Below are positions 30,246 to 39,100 of a stretch of DNA of 64,000 nucleotides, piece by piece (the first letter of the stretch is position 1; each line of letters starts with the position of its first letter). The stretch is from Leucobacter sp. OLIS6. Lineage in GTDB: Bacteria; Actinomycetota; Actinomycetes; Actinomycetales; Microbacteriaceae. Made by a program: the position numbers and the translations under genes. The DNA lies in assembly GCF_002752355.1 (NCBI RefSeq), contig NZ_MRAV01000011.1, forward strand, positions 62,001 through 126,000. The letters are read 5' to 3'. The notes beneath the pieces are model-generated. The model did not search any database, was not told the origin of the DNA, and saw nothing but the letters and a program-made list of their open reading frames with translations.

Positions 30246-30755
30246 ATGACTCTTCACACTGCGGTCGCAACCGTTCACACCAACCACGGCGACATCGTCA
30301 TCAACCTGTTCGGCGACCACGCGCCGAAGACCGTCAAGAACTTCGTCGACCTGGCGAACAAGGGCTTCTACGACGGGGTCATCTTCCACCGCATCATCAA
30401 GGACTTCATGATCCAGGGCGGCGACCCCACCGGCACCGGCACGGGCGGCCCGGGCTACACCTTCGACGACGAGATCCACCCGGAGCTCCTCTTCACCGAG
30501 CCCTACCAGCTGGCGATGGCCAACGCGGGCAAGCGCCCCGACATGACCGGTCGTCTCGCGGGCACCAACGGCTCGCAGTTCTTCATCACCACCATCGCTC
30601 CGGCGTGGCTGAACGGAAAGCACACCATCTTCGGTGCGGTCGCCGATGACGCTTCGAAGGCCGTCGTCGATGCCATCGAGGGCGTGCAGACCGGTGCGAT
30701 GGACCGTCCCGTCGAGGACGTCGTCATCACCGGCGTCGATATCGCCGAGGTCTGA
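30246..30755 (+). CDS. ppiA: peptidyl-prolyl cis-trans isomerase, cyclophilin type
   Basis: 169 aa single cyclophilin domain without signal peptide, so cytoplasmic. Catalytic motif [14 protein letters not shown], then G-S-Q-F-F-I-T and L-N-G-K-H-T-I-F-G. It speeds proline isomerisation during folding. Location a few genes after gyrA matches actinobacterial ppiA (Rv0009). The rhomboid gene begins three bases later. Confidence 0.96.
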   Translation: MTLHTAVATVHTNHGDIVINLFGDHAPKTVKNFVDLANKGFYDGVIFHRIIKDFMIQGGDPTGTGTGGPGYTFDDEIHPELLFTEPYQLAMANAGKRPDMTGRLAGTNGSQFFITTIAPAWLNGKHTIFGAVADDASKAVVDAIEGVQTGAMDRPVEDVVITGVDIAEV

Positions 30756-30758
30756 GGC

Positions 30759-31709
30759 GTGAGCCTGGGCGGGTCGCGGCCGGAGTTCGGCGAGCGCGCG
30801 GAGTACGGTCCGAACGACGTCTGTTACCGGCACCCGGACTCGCCCAGCTTCACCCTCTGCCAGCGCTGCGGCCGCACCATCTGCGCGCAGTGCCAGACGA
30901 ACGCCCCCGTCGGCGTGCTGTGCCCCGAGTGCATGCGCGAGCTCCGCGGGGGCGCTCGTGCGTCCGGGCGCGGACCCGGCCGCACGCAGAACCCGGCCGC
31001 GCGCAAGGTCACGGTGATGGGCCGCCGGCTTGCCGCGACCGATGCCCCCGTGGTGACCTACGGGATCATGATCGCCTGCGCGGTGGTCTGGGTGGTGCAG
31101 CTCCTCATCCCCGACGCTACCCGGGCGCTCTGGTTCGCGCCCGCGCACGCGGATCCGCAGCTGTACCAGCCGTGGCGCTTCATCACCGCGATGTTCACGC
31201 ACTCGACGGGCAGCATCTTCCACATCCTCTTCAACATGCTCACGTTGTGGCTGTTCGGCCGCAATCTCGAGCAGTTGCTGGGCCGACTGCCGTTCTTCTG
31301 GCTGTATCTCTTCTCGGGCGTCGGAGGATCCATCGGCACGATGCTGTGGGCCTACGCCGACCCCGCAGCCGCGCTCGTTCCCACGGTCGGCGCCTCGGGC
31401 GCGATCTTCGGCGTCATGGGCGCGACGCTCGTGGCGTTCCGCGCGGCCGGCGTCAGCATCACCTCGCTCGCGGTGCTCATCGCGATCAACGTCGGCATCG
31501 GATTCCTGCCGGGCAACAGCGTGTCCTGGCAGGCGCACCTCGGCGGCCTCGCCGTCGGCGCGCTCACCATGTGGATCCTGGTGCAGACCCGCGGCCCGCG
31601 CCGCAAGGGTGCACGGATCGGTGGATTGATCGGTCTCGGCGCAGGGCTCATCGCGCTGACCTTCATGTATTTCGTCGTGTCTCCGCTCCCTGCCGCAGTG
31701 CTGATCTGA
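30759..31709 (+). CDS. rhomboid family intramembrane serine protease with zinc-binding N-terminus
   Basis: 316 aa. Residues 22–60 contain paired cysteines and a histidine (C-Y-R-H-P, C-Q-R-C, C-A-Q-C, C-P-E-C), a B-box-like zinc-binding region common in actinobacterial rhomboids. Six or seven membrane helices follow. The catalytic Ser is in G-A-S-G-A-I-F-G, and the His in W-Q-A-H-L-G-G-L. It cleaves membrane-protein substrates, unknown here. The GTG start is three bases after ppiA, so the two are co-transcribed. Confidence 0.93.
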   Translation: MSLGGSRPEFGERAEYGPNDVCYRHPDSPSFTLCQRCGRTICAQCQTNAPVGVLCPECMRELRGGARASGRGPGRTQNPAARKVTVMGRRLAATDAPVVTYGIMIACAVVWVVQLLIPDATRALWFAPAHADPQLYQPWRFITAMFTHSTGSIFHILFNMLTLWLFGRNLEQLLGRLPFFWLYLFSGVGGSIGTMLWAYADPAAALVPTVGASGAIFGVMGATLVAFRAAGVSITSLAVLIAINVGIGFLPGNSVSWQAHLGGLAVGALTMWILVQTRGPRRKGARIGGLIGLGAGLIALTFMYFVVSPLPAAVLI

Positions 31710-31740
31710 CCTGGTCAGGACCGGTTTCCCGGCGCCGATG

Positions 31741-31815
31741 ACCCGAAAAATCACACCGGTGTAGTTCGTCCCCAGTTGGGGAGAAAACTGTGGATAACCC
31801 TGGGTGTTAACGCTT
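31741..31815. promoter_or_regulatory. oriC-like intergenic element with a DnaA box
   Basis: Holds a perfect DnaA box TGTGGATAA (31789–31797), a GTTAAC palindrome (31806–31811), GGGGAGAA and GTGTAGTT. All of these also occur in the oriC region 16 kb away. See the findings. Confidence 0.5.
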
Positions 31816-31848
31816 CCGGCGTTCCCGGCCCGAGCGTGGATCCGAATG

Positions 31849-31892
31849 AAAAAGCCGCCCGCCGCATCCTGAGATGCGGCGGGCGGCTTTTT
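31849..31892 (-). terminator. terminator of crgA
   Basis: AAAAAGCCGCCCGCCGCATC, CTGA loop, then its complement ending in TTTTT. A perfect 20-bp stem with A and T runs, so it can work in both directions for the convergent rhomboid gene and crgA. Confidence 0.92.
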
Positions 31893-31907
31893 CGCGTTCG
31901 GGCGGGG

Positions 31908-32183
31908 CTACTTCCACCAGGGGGTCATGAGGAAGCCAATGAGCACGAGGCCGAAGCCGACGAAGATGTTGGCCTGGCCGAGCATGGGGATCGGCAGCTG
32001 CAGCGAGGAGCTGGTGATGTAGTAGAGCACGATCCAGAGCAGGCCGAGCAGCATGAAGCCGAACATGACCGGCTTGAACCACACCGGGTTCGGTGCGTCC
32101 TCGCGTGCCTCGCGCGCTTCGGCACGGGTGCGCGTCACCTGGGACGCCTTGCGCTTGCTCACGTCTTTTGCAGCTGCTGCCAT
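31908..32183 (-). CDS. crgA: cell division protein CrgA
   Basis: 91 aa with a basic N-terminus (K-D-V-S-K-R-K) and two transmembrane segments (about 36–55 and 65–87) ending T-P-W-W-K. Matches CrgA, an actinobacterial septal protein that helps recruit division and wall-synthesis proteins. The start follows a TAGACT -10 box by seven bases, suggesting a leaderless mRNA. Confidence 0.93.
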   Translation of the reverse strand: MAAAAKDVSKRKASQVTRTRAEAREAREDAPNPVWFKPVMFGFMLLGLLWIVLYYITSSSLQLPIPMLGQANIFVGFGLVLIGFLMTPWWK

Positions 32184-32190
32184 GCCCAAG

Positions 32191-32196
32191 AGTCTA
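32191..32196 (-). promoter_or_regulatory. -10 box of crgA, leaderless
   Basis: TAGACT on the minus strand ends seven bases before the crgA ATG. Confidence 0.5.
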
Positions 32197-32234
32197 TCCG
32201 GTAACCGACGGGGACCCGCTGATATTCCCGCTCG

Positions 32235-32258
32235 CACTAAAGGTGCCGAGGACACTAA
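32235..32258 (+). promoter_or_regulatory. candidate operator before nrtR
   Basis: CACTAA occurs twice, at 32235 and 32253, 18 bp apart on the same strand, just upstream of the nrtR start. It may be a binding site for the regulator itself or part of the promoter. Inference only. Confidence 0.3.
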
Positions 32259-32284
32259 GATGGATCCCGGAGGTTAAAGTCATC

Positions 32285-32998
32285 ATGACCAGAAGTTCCG
32301 GGATCGACGTGGCGGTGTCCACCGCGATCCTCACCCTGCGCAGAACCGAGCGCGGCGTCGTGCTCTCGCTTCCCCTGGTGCGCCGCACCCGCGAGCCGTT
32401 CGCCGACCGCTGGGCGCTGCCCGGCGGCTGGCTCACCGCGACCGAGGCTCCCGTCGGCGCCGCCGCTCGCACGCTCGCCGAGACCACGGGTCTCGCCCCC
32501 AGCTACCTGGAGCAGCTCTACGCCTTCGGCGCCGTGGACCGCTCGCCCAGCCGCGTCGTATCCATCGTCTACTGGGCGCTGCTGCGTTCCGACCAGGTCG
32601 ACGCGCAGAGCGCCGAGTACCGGCGCACGGGCCTCTCCCCCGAGAACGTGCGCTGGTTCGACGCCGACGATCTGCCGGCCCTGGCCTTCGACCACGCGCA
32701 GATCATCGAGTACGCGCTGTGGCGCCTGCGCAACAAGGTCGGCTACAGCCGCGTGGCCCAGGGCTTCCTGCCCGAGGAGTTCACGCTCGCCGAACTGCGC
32801 GAGGCCGTCGAGACGATCCTCGGCCGCAGGCTCGATCCGGCGAACTTCCGCCGACAGGTCGAGTCGAGCGGCACGCTGATCGCCACCGACGAGTTCCGCA
32901 CCGGCAACCATCGACCCGCGCGGCTCTACCGCTCCAGTCCCGACGCCGAACTGGCCGACCGCGGTCCCCTCTCCTCCGAAGAAATGAGCATCCGATGA
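32285..32998 (+). CDS. nrtR: NrtR family transcriptional regulator of NAD synthesis
   Basis: 237 aa. N-terminal Nudix-like domain (about 8–150) and C-terminal winged helix (about 160–235, with L-A-E-L-R-E-A-V-E-T-I-L-G and N-F-R-R-Q-V). This two-domain form is typical of NrtR, a repressor that senses ADP-ribose derivatives. The Nudix box is degenerate: where catalytic enzymes have R-E-x-x-E-E it reads R-T-L-A-E-T, consistent with sensing rather than hydrolysis. It heads the nadABC operon, with a four-base overlap to nadA. GGAGG lies 11 bases before the ATG. Confidence 0.9.
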   Translation: MTRSSGIDVAVSTAILTLRRTERGVVLSLPLVRRTREPFADRWALPGGWLTATEAPVGAAARTLAETTGLAPSYLEQLYAFGAVDRSPSRVVSIVYWALLRSDQVDAQSAEYRRTGLSPENVRWFDADDLPALAFDHAQIIEYALWRLRNKVGYSRVAQGFLPEEFTLAELREAVETILGRRLDPANFRRQVESSGTLIATDEFRTGNHRPARLYRSSPDAELADRGPLSSEEMSIR

Positions 32999-34287
32999 GC
33001 ACCCCCGTCTCCCTCGATCCCTCCGTCGACCACCGGATCCTCGAGCTCGTCTCGGCCGGCGACGACGGCGTCTGCAGCACGGACCTCGCCGCGGGCCCGT
33101 GGACCTTCGACGCGGTGCCCGGCTACGGCCCCGGATCCTCCATGGGCGACGTGATCCCCACGGGCTCGCCGCGCCAGGGCGAGCTGCCCGCCGCGTACCG
33201 GGAGGCCGACGAAGCCGATCTGGAGGCGCGGATCGTCGCCGCGCGCGCGACCCTGGGCGACCGGGTCGTCGTGCTCGGGCACTTCTACCAGCGCGAGGAG
33301 GTCGTGCGGCACGCGGACTACGTCGGCGACTCCTACCAGCTCGCCGTCGCGGCGAAGCAGCATCCCGAGGCCGAGGCGATCGTGTTCTGCGGCGTCCACT
33401 TCATGGCCGAGACCGCCGATCTGCTCTCGGGGCCCGATCAGGCCGTGATCCTGCCGAACCTCGCCGCCGGCTGCTCGATGGCCGACATGGCCGACATCGA
33501 CCAGGTCGAGGAGTGCTGGGAGCAGCTCGCCGACGTGCTCGGCCCGCTCGACGAGCCGGACACCGACGGGCTCCTGCCCGTGATCCCCGTGACCTACATG
33601 AACTCCTCGGCGGCGATCAAGGGCTTCGTGGGACGCAACGGCGGGATCGTGTGCACCTCGTCGAACGCGCGCACGGTGCTCGAGTGGGCGTTCGCGCGGG
33701 GGCGCCGCGTGCTGTTCTTCCCGGATCAGCACCTGGGCCGCAACACGGCGAAGGAGATGGGCGTCTCGCTCGACCGGATGCCCATGTGGAACCCGCACCG
33801 CCCGCTCGGCGGCTCGTCGGCCGAGACCCTGGTCGACTCGCGCGTGATCCTGTGGCACGGCTTCTGCTCGGTGCACCGCAGGTTCACGACCGCGCAGATC
33901 GACCGGGCACGCGCCGAGCACCCCGGGGTCCGCGTGATCGTGCACCCCGAGTGCCCGATGGAGGTCGTCGACGCCGCCGACGAGGCCGGTTCCACCGCCT
34001 ACATCCGCGAGGCGATCGAGGCCGCGACCGAACCCGCGACCTTCGCGATCGGCACCGAGATCAATCTGGTGCGACGGCTCGCCGCCCAGCACCCGCAGCA
34101 CGAGATCTTCTGCCTCGATCCCGTGGTCTGCCCCTGCTCGACCATGTACCGGATCCACCCCGGGTATCTCGCCTGGGTGCTGGAGGAGCTCGTGGCGGGA
34201 CGGACGGTGAACCGGATCGAGGTGCCTTCCTCGGTCGCGGATCCGGCGCGCGTCGCGCTCGAGCGCATGCTGGCGGCGCGGCCGTGA
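32995..34287 (+). CDS. nadA: quinolinate synthase A
   Basis: 430 aa [4Fe-4S] enzyme that condenses iminoaspartate with dihydroxyacetone phosphate to quinolinate. Recognisable blocks: G-H-F-Y-Q-R-E-E-V, F-C-G-V-H-F-M-A-E-T-A, the A-A-G-C-S-M-A-D-M cysteine, P-E-C-P-M-E-V-V and C-P-C-S-T-M-Y. It is longer than compact archaeal NadA owing to an N-terminal extension of about 75 residues. Overlaps nrtR and nadB by four bases each. Confidence 0.96.
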   Translation: MSTPVSLDPSVDHRILELVSAGDDGVCSTDLAAGPWTFDAVPGYGPGSSMGDVIPTGSPRQGELPAAYREADEADLEARIVAARATLGDRVVVLGHFYQREEVVRHADYVGDSYQLAVAAKQHPEAEAIVFCGVHFMAETADLLSGPDQAVILPNLAAGCSMADMADIDQVEECWEQLADVLGPLDEPDTDGLLPVIPVTYMNSSAAIKGFVGRNGGIVCTSSNARTVLEWAFARGRRVLFFPDQHLGRNTAKEMGVSLDRMPMWNPHRPLGGSSAETLVDSRVILWHGFCSVHRRFTTAQIDRARAEHPGVRVIVHPECPMEVVDAADEAGSTAYIREAIEAATEPATFAIGTEINLVRRLAAQHPQHEIFCLDPVVCPCSTMYRIHPGYLAWVLEELVAGRTVNRIEVPSSVADPARVALERMLAARP

Positions 34288-35885
34288 GAGCGATCGTCGT
34301 CGGCTCCGGCATCGCCGGGTTGACCGCGGCGCTGCGCGCCGACGAGCTGGGCCACGAGGTCGTGCTCGTCGCGAAGGGCGCGCTCGGCGACGGCTGCACC
34401 GCCGCCGCCCAGGGCGGGATCGCGGGCGCGTACGGCCCGGGCGACTCCGCCGAGCTGCACGCGAGCGACACGCTGCGCGCCGGCGCCGGGCACGGGGATC
34501 CCGGGGCCGTTGAGGCGCTGACTGCGGGTGCGGCCGCCGCGATCGATCGGCTCGTCGCGCTGGGAACGCGCTTCGACCGCGACGCCGCGGGCCGGATCCA
34601 GCGCGGACTCGAGGCGGCGCACACCCTGCCGCGCATCGCGCACGCCGGTGGGGACGCGACGGGAGCCGAGATCTCGCGGGCGCTGATCGCCGAACTGCGG
34701 GCGCGTCCACGGATCGAGGTGCGCACCGGGGAGATGCTGGCGGATCTGCAGGTGGACGATGCCTGCAGCCTCGACGGTCCGCTCCCGGCTCGCGTCTCCG
34801 GGATCTCCCTGGTCTCCGGCGAGACGCTCGAAGCCGATGCGGTGGTGCTCGCGACGGGCGGCGCCGGACGGCTGTTCGCGCGCACCACGAACCCGGCGGG
34901 CGCCACGGGCGACGGGATCGCAGCGGCGCTCCGCGTCGGAGCCCGGATCGCCGACCTGGAGTTCGTGCAGTTCCACCCGACCGTGCTGGCCGAGGGCGAG
35001 CCCTTCCTGCTGACGGAGGCGCTGCGCGGGGCCGGTGCGGTACTGATCGACGCCGACGGGCGACGGTTCCTGGCCGACACGCACCCGGACGCCGAACTCG
35101 CGCCGCGCGACGTGGTGGCGCGAGCGGTCGCCGCCCGCGCCGCCGAGACCGGGGCGCCCGTGCGGCTCGACGCGACCGCGCTCGGCGCGGAGGCGCTCGC
35201 GCAGCGCTTCCCCACGGTGGATCGCGAGTTGCGCAGGCGCGGGATCGACTGGGCCCGCGAAGCCGTGCCCGTGACCCCGGCCGAGCACTACCTGATGGGC
35301 GGCATCGAGACCGACAGCACGGGTCGCTCCTCCCTCGCCGGCCTCTTCGCCGTCGGCGAGACCGCACGCTCCGGCGTGCACGGAGCCAACCGGCTCGCCT
35401 CGAATTCGCTGCTCGAGGGCGCCGTGTTCGGCGCGCGGGCGGCGGAGGCGCTGGCGAGCACGGCGTGGTCGAACGGCGGATGGCCGGTCGATGCGTGGCC
35501 CGCCGAGACGTGGGCGTTCGACGGCAGCTCGGGCGCGTACCTCGAAGCGGATCCCGCCGGTGCGCCGATCACCGCGCCGCTGAGCGGCCCGGCCTTCTCG
35601 CGGACCGCTCTGCAGCAGCTGATGTGGGAGCACGCCGGTCTGCTGCGGAGCGAGACCGGACTCACCGAGGCCGCACGGGTGCTCGACGGATGGGCCGCGG
35701 ACGCGGCGGGCACCGCGCCTGAACCGGGCGATGCCCGCGCCCAGGAGGACGCGAACCTGCTGCTCCTCGCCCGCGCCACGGTCGCGGCGGCCCGCGCCCG
35801 CACCCGATCCCTCGGCGCCCACCACCGACTCGACGGCGGAGCCGAGGCGCTCCGCCCAGCACCCGAACCGATCGGAGCACGATGA
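34284..35885 (+). CDS. nadB: L-aspartate oxidase
   Basis: 533 aa flavoenzyme making iminoaspartate for NadA. FAD-binding G-S-G-I-A-G-L-T-A-A-L at the N-terminus; T-A-A-A-Q-G-G-I-A and H-Y-L-M-G-G-I-E-T-D are family motifs; S-N-S-L-L-E-G lies near the flavin. The GTG start overlaps the nadA stop. The C-terminal domain is Ala-rich but complete. Confidence 0.95.
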   Translation: MRAIVVGSGIAGLTAALRADELGHEVVLVAKGALGDGCTAAAQGGIAGAYGPGDSAELHASDTLRAGAGHGDPGAVEALTAGAAAAIDRLVALGTRFDRDAAGRIQRGLEAAHTLPRIAHAGGDATGAEISRALIAELRARPRIEVRTGEMLADLQVDDACSLDGPLPARVSGISLVSGETLEADAVVLATGGAGRLFARTTNPAGATGDGIAAALRVGARIADLEFVQFHPTVLAEGEPFLLTEALRGAGAVLIDADGRRFLADTHPDAELAPRDVVARAVAARAAETGAPVRLDATALGAEALAQRFPTVDRELRRRGIDWAREAVPVTPAEHYLMGGIETDSTGRSSLAGLFAVGETARSGVHGANRLASNSLLEGAVFGARAAEALASTAWSNGGWPVDAWPAETWAFDGSSGAYLEADPAGAPITAPLSGPAFSRTALQQLMWEHAGLLRSETGLTEAARVLDGWAADAAGTAPEPGDARAQEDANLLLLARATVAAARARTRSLGAHHRLDGGAEALRPAPEPIGAR

Positions 35886-36733
35886 TCCCGCAGCACACCC
35901 TCACCCGCACGGTCCAGGCGGCGCTCGAGGAGGACGCGCCCTGGGGCGACCTCACGAGCACGGCCTTCCTGCCCGAGCACGCGCGCGCCACCGCCGACCT
36001 CGTCGCGCGCGAGCCGGGCGTCCTCAGCGGGGGCGAGGTCTTCGCGACGGCGTTCGCGCTCACCGATCCGGGCATCGACGTCGAACTGCGCGCGGCCGAC
36101 GGCCACCGCTTCGCGGCCGGCGAAGTGCTCGCCTCGGTCACGGGACCCGCGCGCGGGATCCTCACCGCCGAACGGGTCGCGCTGAACTTCGCCCAGCGCA
36201 TGAGCGGGATCGCGACCGTCACCGCCGAGTACGCGGCGGCCGTCGCGGGCACGGGCGCCCGCATCGCCGACACCCGCAAGACCACGCCGGGGCTCCGGTC
36301 CCTCGAACGGCACGCGGTGCTGAGCGGCGGCGGCAGCAACCACCGGCGCACCCTGTCGGACGCGGTGATGGCGAAGGACAACCACCTCGCCGTGCTGCGC
36401 GCTCAGGGCCTCGACCTCGCCGAAGCGCTGCGCGAAGGCATCGCCCGGCTGCCCCACACCACTCACGTGGTGGTCGAGGTCGACCGGCTCGACCAGATCG
36501 AGGCGGCTCTCGCGGGCGGGGCGCACACCGTGATGCTCGACAACTTCTCGCTCCAAGATCTCCGCACGGGCGTCGCGCGCATCGCCGGCCGCGCCGCGGT
36601 CGAAGCCTCGGGCGGCGTGCACCTCGGCACGGTGCGCGCCATCGCCGAGACCGGCGTCGACGTCATCTCGGTCGGCGCGCTCACCCACTCGGCGCGCGCC
36701 CTCGACCTGGGCCTGGACGTCCGGATCGACTGA
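35882..36733 (+). CDS. nadC: nicotinate-nucleotide pyrophosphorylase (carboxylating)
   Basis: 283 aa quinolinate phosphoribosyltransferase, the third step of de novo NAD synthesis. Signature blocks: E-D-A-P-W-G-D-L-T, D-T-R-K-T-T-P-G-L-R, V-M-A-K-D-N-H and E-A-S-G-G-V. The start overlaps the nadB stop (ATGA), and the stop shares one base with the start of the desulfurase gene. Confidence 0.96.
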   Translation: MIPQHTLTRTVQAALEEDAPWGDLTSTAFLPEHARATADLVAREPGVLSGGEVFATAFALTDPGIDVELRAADGHRFAAGEVLASVTGPARGILTAERVALNFAQRMSGIATVTAEYAAAVAGTGARIADTRKTTPGLRSLERHAVLSGGGSNHRRTLSDAVMAKDNHLAVLRAQGLDLAEALREGIARLPHTTHVVVEVDRLDQIEAALAGGAHTVMLDNFSLQDLRTGVARIAGRAAVEASGGVHLGTVRAIAETGVDVISVGALTHSARALDLGLDVRID

Positions 36734-37890
36734 TGCTCTACGCCGACCACGCCGCGACCGCCCCGATCCGGCCCGAGGTGCTCGAGGCCATGCGCCCGGC
36801 GCTCACCGGCGCCTTCGGAAACCCGTCGAGCCATCACACGGCCGGCGAAGCGGCGGCCGCGCTGCTCGAGGACGCCCGGCGCAGGGTCGCCCGCGTGCTG
36901 GGCGCGCGCACCGGCGACGTGGTCTTCACCTCGGGCGGCACCGAGGCCAACAATCTCGCGCTCAAGGGCATCGCGCTCGGCACCGGCACGGATCGGGTGC
37001 TCACCACCCCGATCGAGCACGAATCGATCCTCGCCTCCGTCGACTACCTCGAGCGCTTCCACGGGGTGCGCGGGACGCGGATCCCGGTCGATCCGACGGG
37101 CCGGCTCGAACCGGAGGCGCTCGGCGCAGCGATCGATGCGGCGCTCGCCGCAGGGGACCAGCGCGTCCTCGTGAGCTTCGCGCACGCGAACAACGAGGTC
37201 GGTACGGTGCAGGACGCGGCGGCGCTCGTCGCGGTGGCGCGGCAGCGCGGCGCGATGGTGCACGTTGACGCCGTGCAGTCGGGCGGCTGGCTCGCCCTCG
37301 ACGGGCTCGGGGCCGATGCCGTGTCGATCGCCGGCCACAAGCTCGGTGCGCCGAAGGGGATCGGCGCGCTCGCGGTGCGGGGCCGGGTGCCGATCGAACC
37401 CCTCGTGCACGGCGGCGGGCAGGAGCGCGGACGGCGTTCGGGCACCGAGAACGTGGCGGGGGCGATCGGGCTCGCGACCGCGCTGGAGCTCGCCGAGGCC
37501 GAGCGCGAGGCCGTCGTCGCCCGCGCGGGCGTTGCGACCGCCCGGTTCGCGGACGAGGTGCTGCGGCTCGTGCCGAGCGCGCGTGCGACGGGGGATCCCG
37601 CCTTCGGCGACCCGGCCCGCAGGCTGCCGGCGACGGCGAGCTTCACCCTGGCCGGCGTGAGCGGCGAGTCCGTCCTGCTCGAGCTCGAACGCCGCGGCGT
37701 CGTCTCGTCGAGCGGATCGGCGTGCGCGGCCGGCAGCGACGAGCCCTCGCACGTGCTGCTCGCGTGCGGCATCGATCCCGCGGTCGCGCAGACCTCGATC
37801 CGCTTCACCTTCGGCCGCGCCCCCATCTCCGATCCGGCGGGCCTCGCGGCGCTCGTCGCGGCCGCGGTGGCGGCGGTCGTCGGGCCGTGA
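36733..37890 (+). CDS. cysteine desulfurase (NifS/IscS-like), NAD operon member
   Basis: 385 aa PLP enzyme. Begins M-L-Y-A-D-H-A-A-T-A-P; the PLP lysine is in S-I-A-G-H-K-L-G-A-P-K-G, and the catalytic Cys loop is S-S-S-G-S-A-C-A-A-G. It moves sulfur from cysteine to Fe–S cluster assembly. Tight coupling to nadC suggests it builds the NadA [4Fe-4S] cluster, as known for operon-linked desulfurases of NAD synthesis in other bacteria. Last gene of the operon. Confidence 0.9.
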   Translation: MLYADHAATAPIRPEVLEAMRPALTGAFGNPSSHHTAGEAAAALLEDARRRVARVLGARTGDVVFTSGGTEANNLALKGIALGTGTDRVLTTPIEHESILASVDYLERFHGVRGTRIPVDPTGRLEPEALGAAIDAALAAGDQRVLVSFAHANNEVGTVQDAAALVAVARQRGAMVHVDAVQSGGWLALDGLGADAVSIAGHKLGAPKGIGALAVRGRVPIEPLVHGGGQERGRRSGTENVAGAIGLATALELAEAEREAVVARAGVATARFADEVLRLVPSARATGDPAFGDPARRLPATASFTLAGVSGESVLLELERRGVVSSSGSACAAGSDEPSHVLLACGIDPAVAQTSIRFTFGRAPISDPAGLAALVAAAVAAVVGP

Positions 37891-37955
37891 CGATCGGTCC
37901 GGGCACGCGACGCAAGAACACAGGGGCCGCAAAGGACCCGTGCACCTCGCGCACG

Positions 37956-37961
37956 TAGAAT
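37956..37961 (+). promoter_or_regulatory. -10 box of the sortase gene, leaderless
   Basis: TAGAAT ends six bases before the ATG at 37968. Confidence 0.5.
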
Positions 37962-37967
37962 GAGCGA

Positions 37968-38942
37968 ATGGTCGATCCCTCCGATTCGCGGCGCGCCCGC
38001 CGCGAACAGCGCGCGTCGTCGCCCCGACGCGACCCCGACCTCGACGCCGTGCGCTCGCTCGGCTTCGAGGTCACCGAGCCGCCCCGGCAGTCGGCTCCGC
38101 GCGCGAACGCCGCAGGCGGGGGCGCTCGGGGCCGCGGACGCAAGCGCCGCCGCGGGCGGCTGAGCCCGCTCACGGTCATCGGCGAGCTGCTGCTCGTCGC
38201 CGGCATCGCGGTGTTCGGCTACCTCGTCTGGCAGCCGTGGCACACGGGCCTCGCCGTCGTCGACAAGCAGGCCGGCCTCGCCGCGGACGACTCCGCCAAG
38301 TGGCGCGAGCAGGCCGCCGAGCAGCCCAAGTGGGACGGCAAGGTCCCCGTCGTGCCGAAGCCCGAGGCCGCGCAGGTGTTCGGAGTGCTCTACGTGCCCG
38401 CGTTCGGCAAGACCTACGCCAACCGCATGGCCCAGACCACCGACTGGTGGACCGTGCTCAACCTCGACGAGAAGGGCATCGGGCACTACGAGAACACGCA
38501 GATGCCCGGCGAGCCCGGAAACTTCGCCGTGGCGGGGCACCGATCCGGGCCCCTGATCAACTCGTTCCGCGAGATCATGAACCTCCGCGTCGGCGATCCG
38601 CTGTACGTCGAGACCGCGCAGGGCTGGTACACCTACCGCTTCCGCAACGTCGAGTACGTGCTGCCGAACGAGACCGACGTGCTCAACCCGTTCCCGCGGC
38701 TCGAAGGAACCCCGGGCAAAGATCAGATCATGACCCTGACCACCTGCCATCCGAAGCTCGCGGGCAGTGCCGAGCGAGCCATCGGCTACGCCGTGTTCGA
38801 GGGCTTCCAGCCGCTGTCCGAGGGGCCGCCCGCGGCGCTCGCCAAGGCGAACCCCGAGGTCGCAAAGCAGTCGAAGGATCCGAACGCCCCCGCCGGCAAC
38901 CCCGTCGAGCACGCGGCCTCGCAGATCGGAAAGGTGGGCTGA
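37968..38942 (+). CDS. class E sortase
   Basis: 324 aa. A basic, disordered cytoplasmic N-terminus (1–63) is followed by a membrane helix (about 65–90) and the sortase domain. Catalytic His191 (A-G-H-R-S-G), Cys260 (T-L-T-T-C-H-P) and likely Arg270 are present. Class E enzymes of high-GC actinobacteria attach proteins with LAXTG-like signals to the cell wall. Three putative substrates (LSTTG, LAKTG, LSTTG) are encoded at 53–63 kb; this is the only sortase in the window. A Pro/Ala-rich extension follows the domain. Confidence 0.93.
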   Translation: MVDPSDSRRARREQRASSPRRDPDLDAVRSLGFEVTEPPRQSAPRANAAGGGARGRGRKRRRGRLSPLTVIGELLLVAGIAVFGYLVWQPWHTGLAVVDKQAGLAADDSAKWREQAAEQPKWDGKVPVVPKPEAAQVFGVLYVPAFGKTYANRMAQTTDWWTVLNLDEKGIGHYENTQMPGEPGNFAVAGHRSGPLINSFREIMNLRVGDPLYVETAQGWYTYRFRNVEYVLPNETDVLNPFPRLEGTPGKDQIMTLTTCHPKLAGSAERAIGYAVFEGFQPLSEGPPAALAKANPEVAKQSKDPNAPAGNPVEHAASQIGKVG

Positions 38943-39100
38943 TGTTCTCCCTGCTCTGGCGCTTCTTCCCCGGTCCCGTGTGGCTCCGCATCATCGTGCT
39001 GCTACTCGTCGCGGCGGCGCTCGTCTTCGCCCTCATCACGTACGTCTACCCGTGGGTCGCCATGCAGCTCTCCACGGAGGAAGTGACGGTCACCTCATGA
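38942..39100 (+). CDS. small membrane protein
   Basis: 52 aa with one transmembrane helix (about 14–38; I-I-V-L-L-L-V-A-A-A-L-V-F-A) and a short polar tail. The start shares one base with the sortase stop; its end overlaps trpG by four bases. A small protein in this position is frequent in actinobacterial sortase–trpG clusters. Function unknown. Confidence 0.8.
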   Translation: MFSLLWRFFPGPVWLRIIVLLLVAAALVFALITYVYPWVAMQLSTEEVTVTS

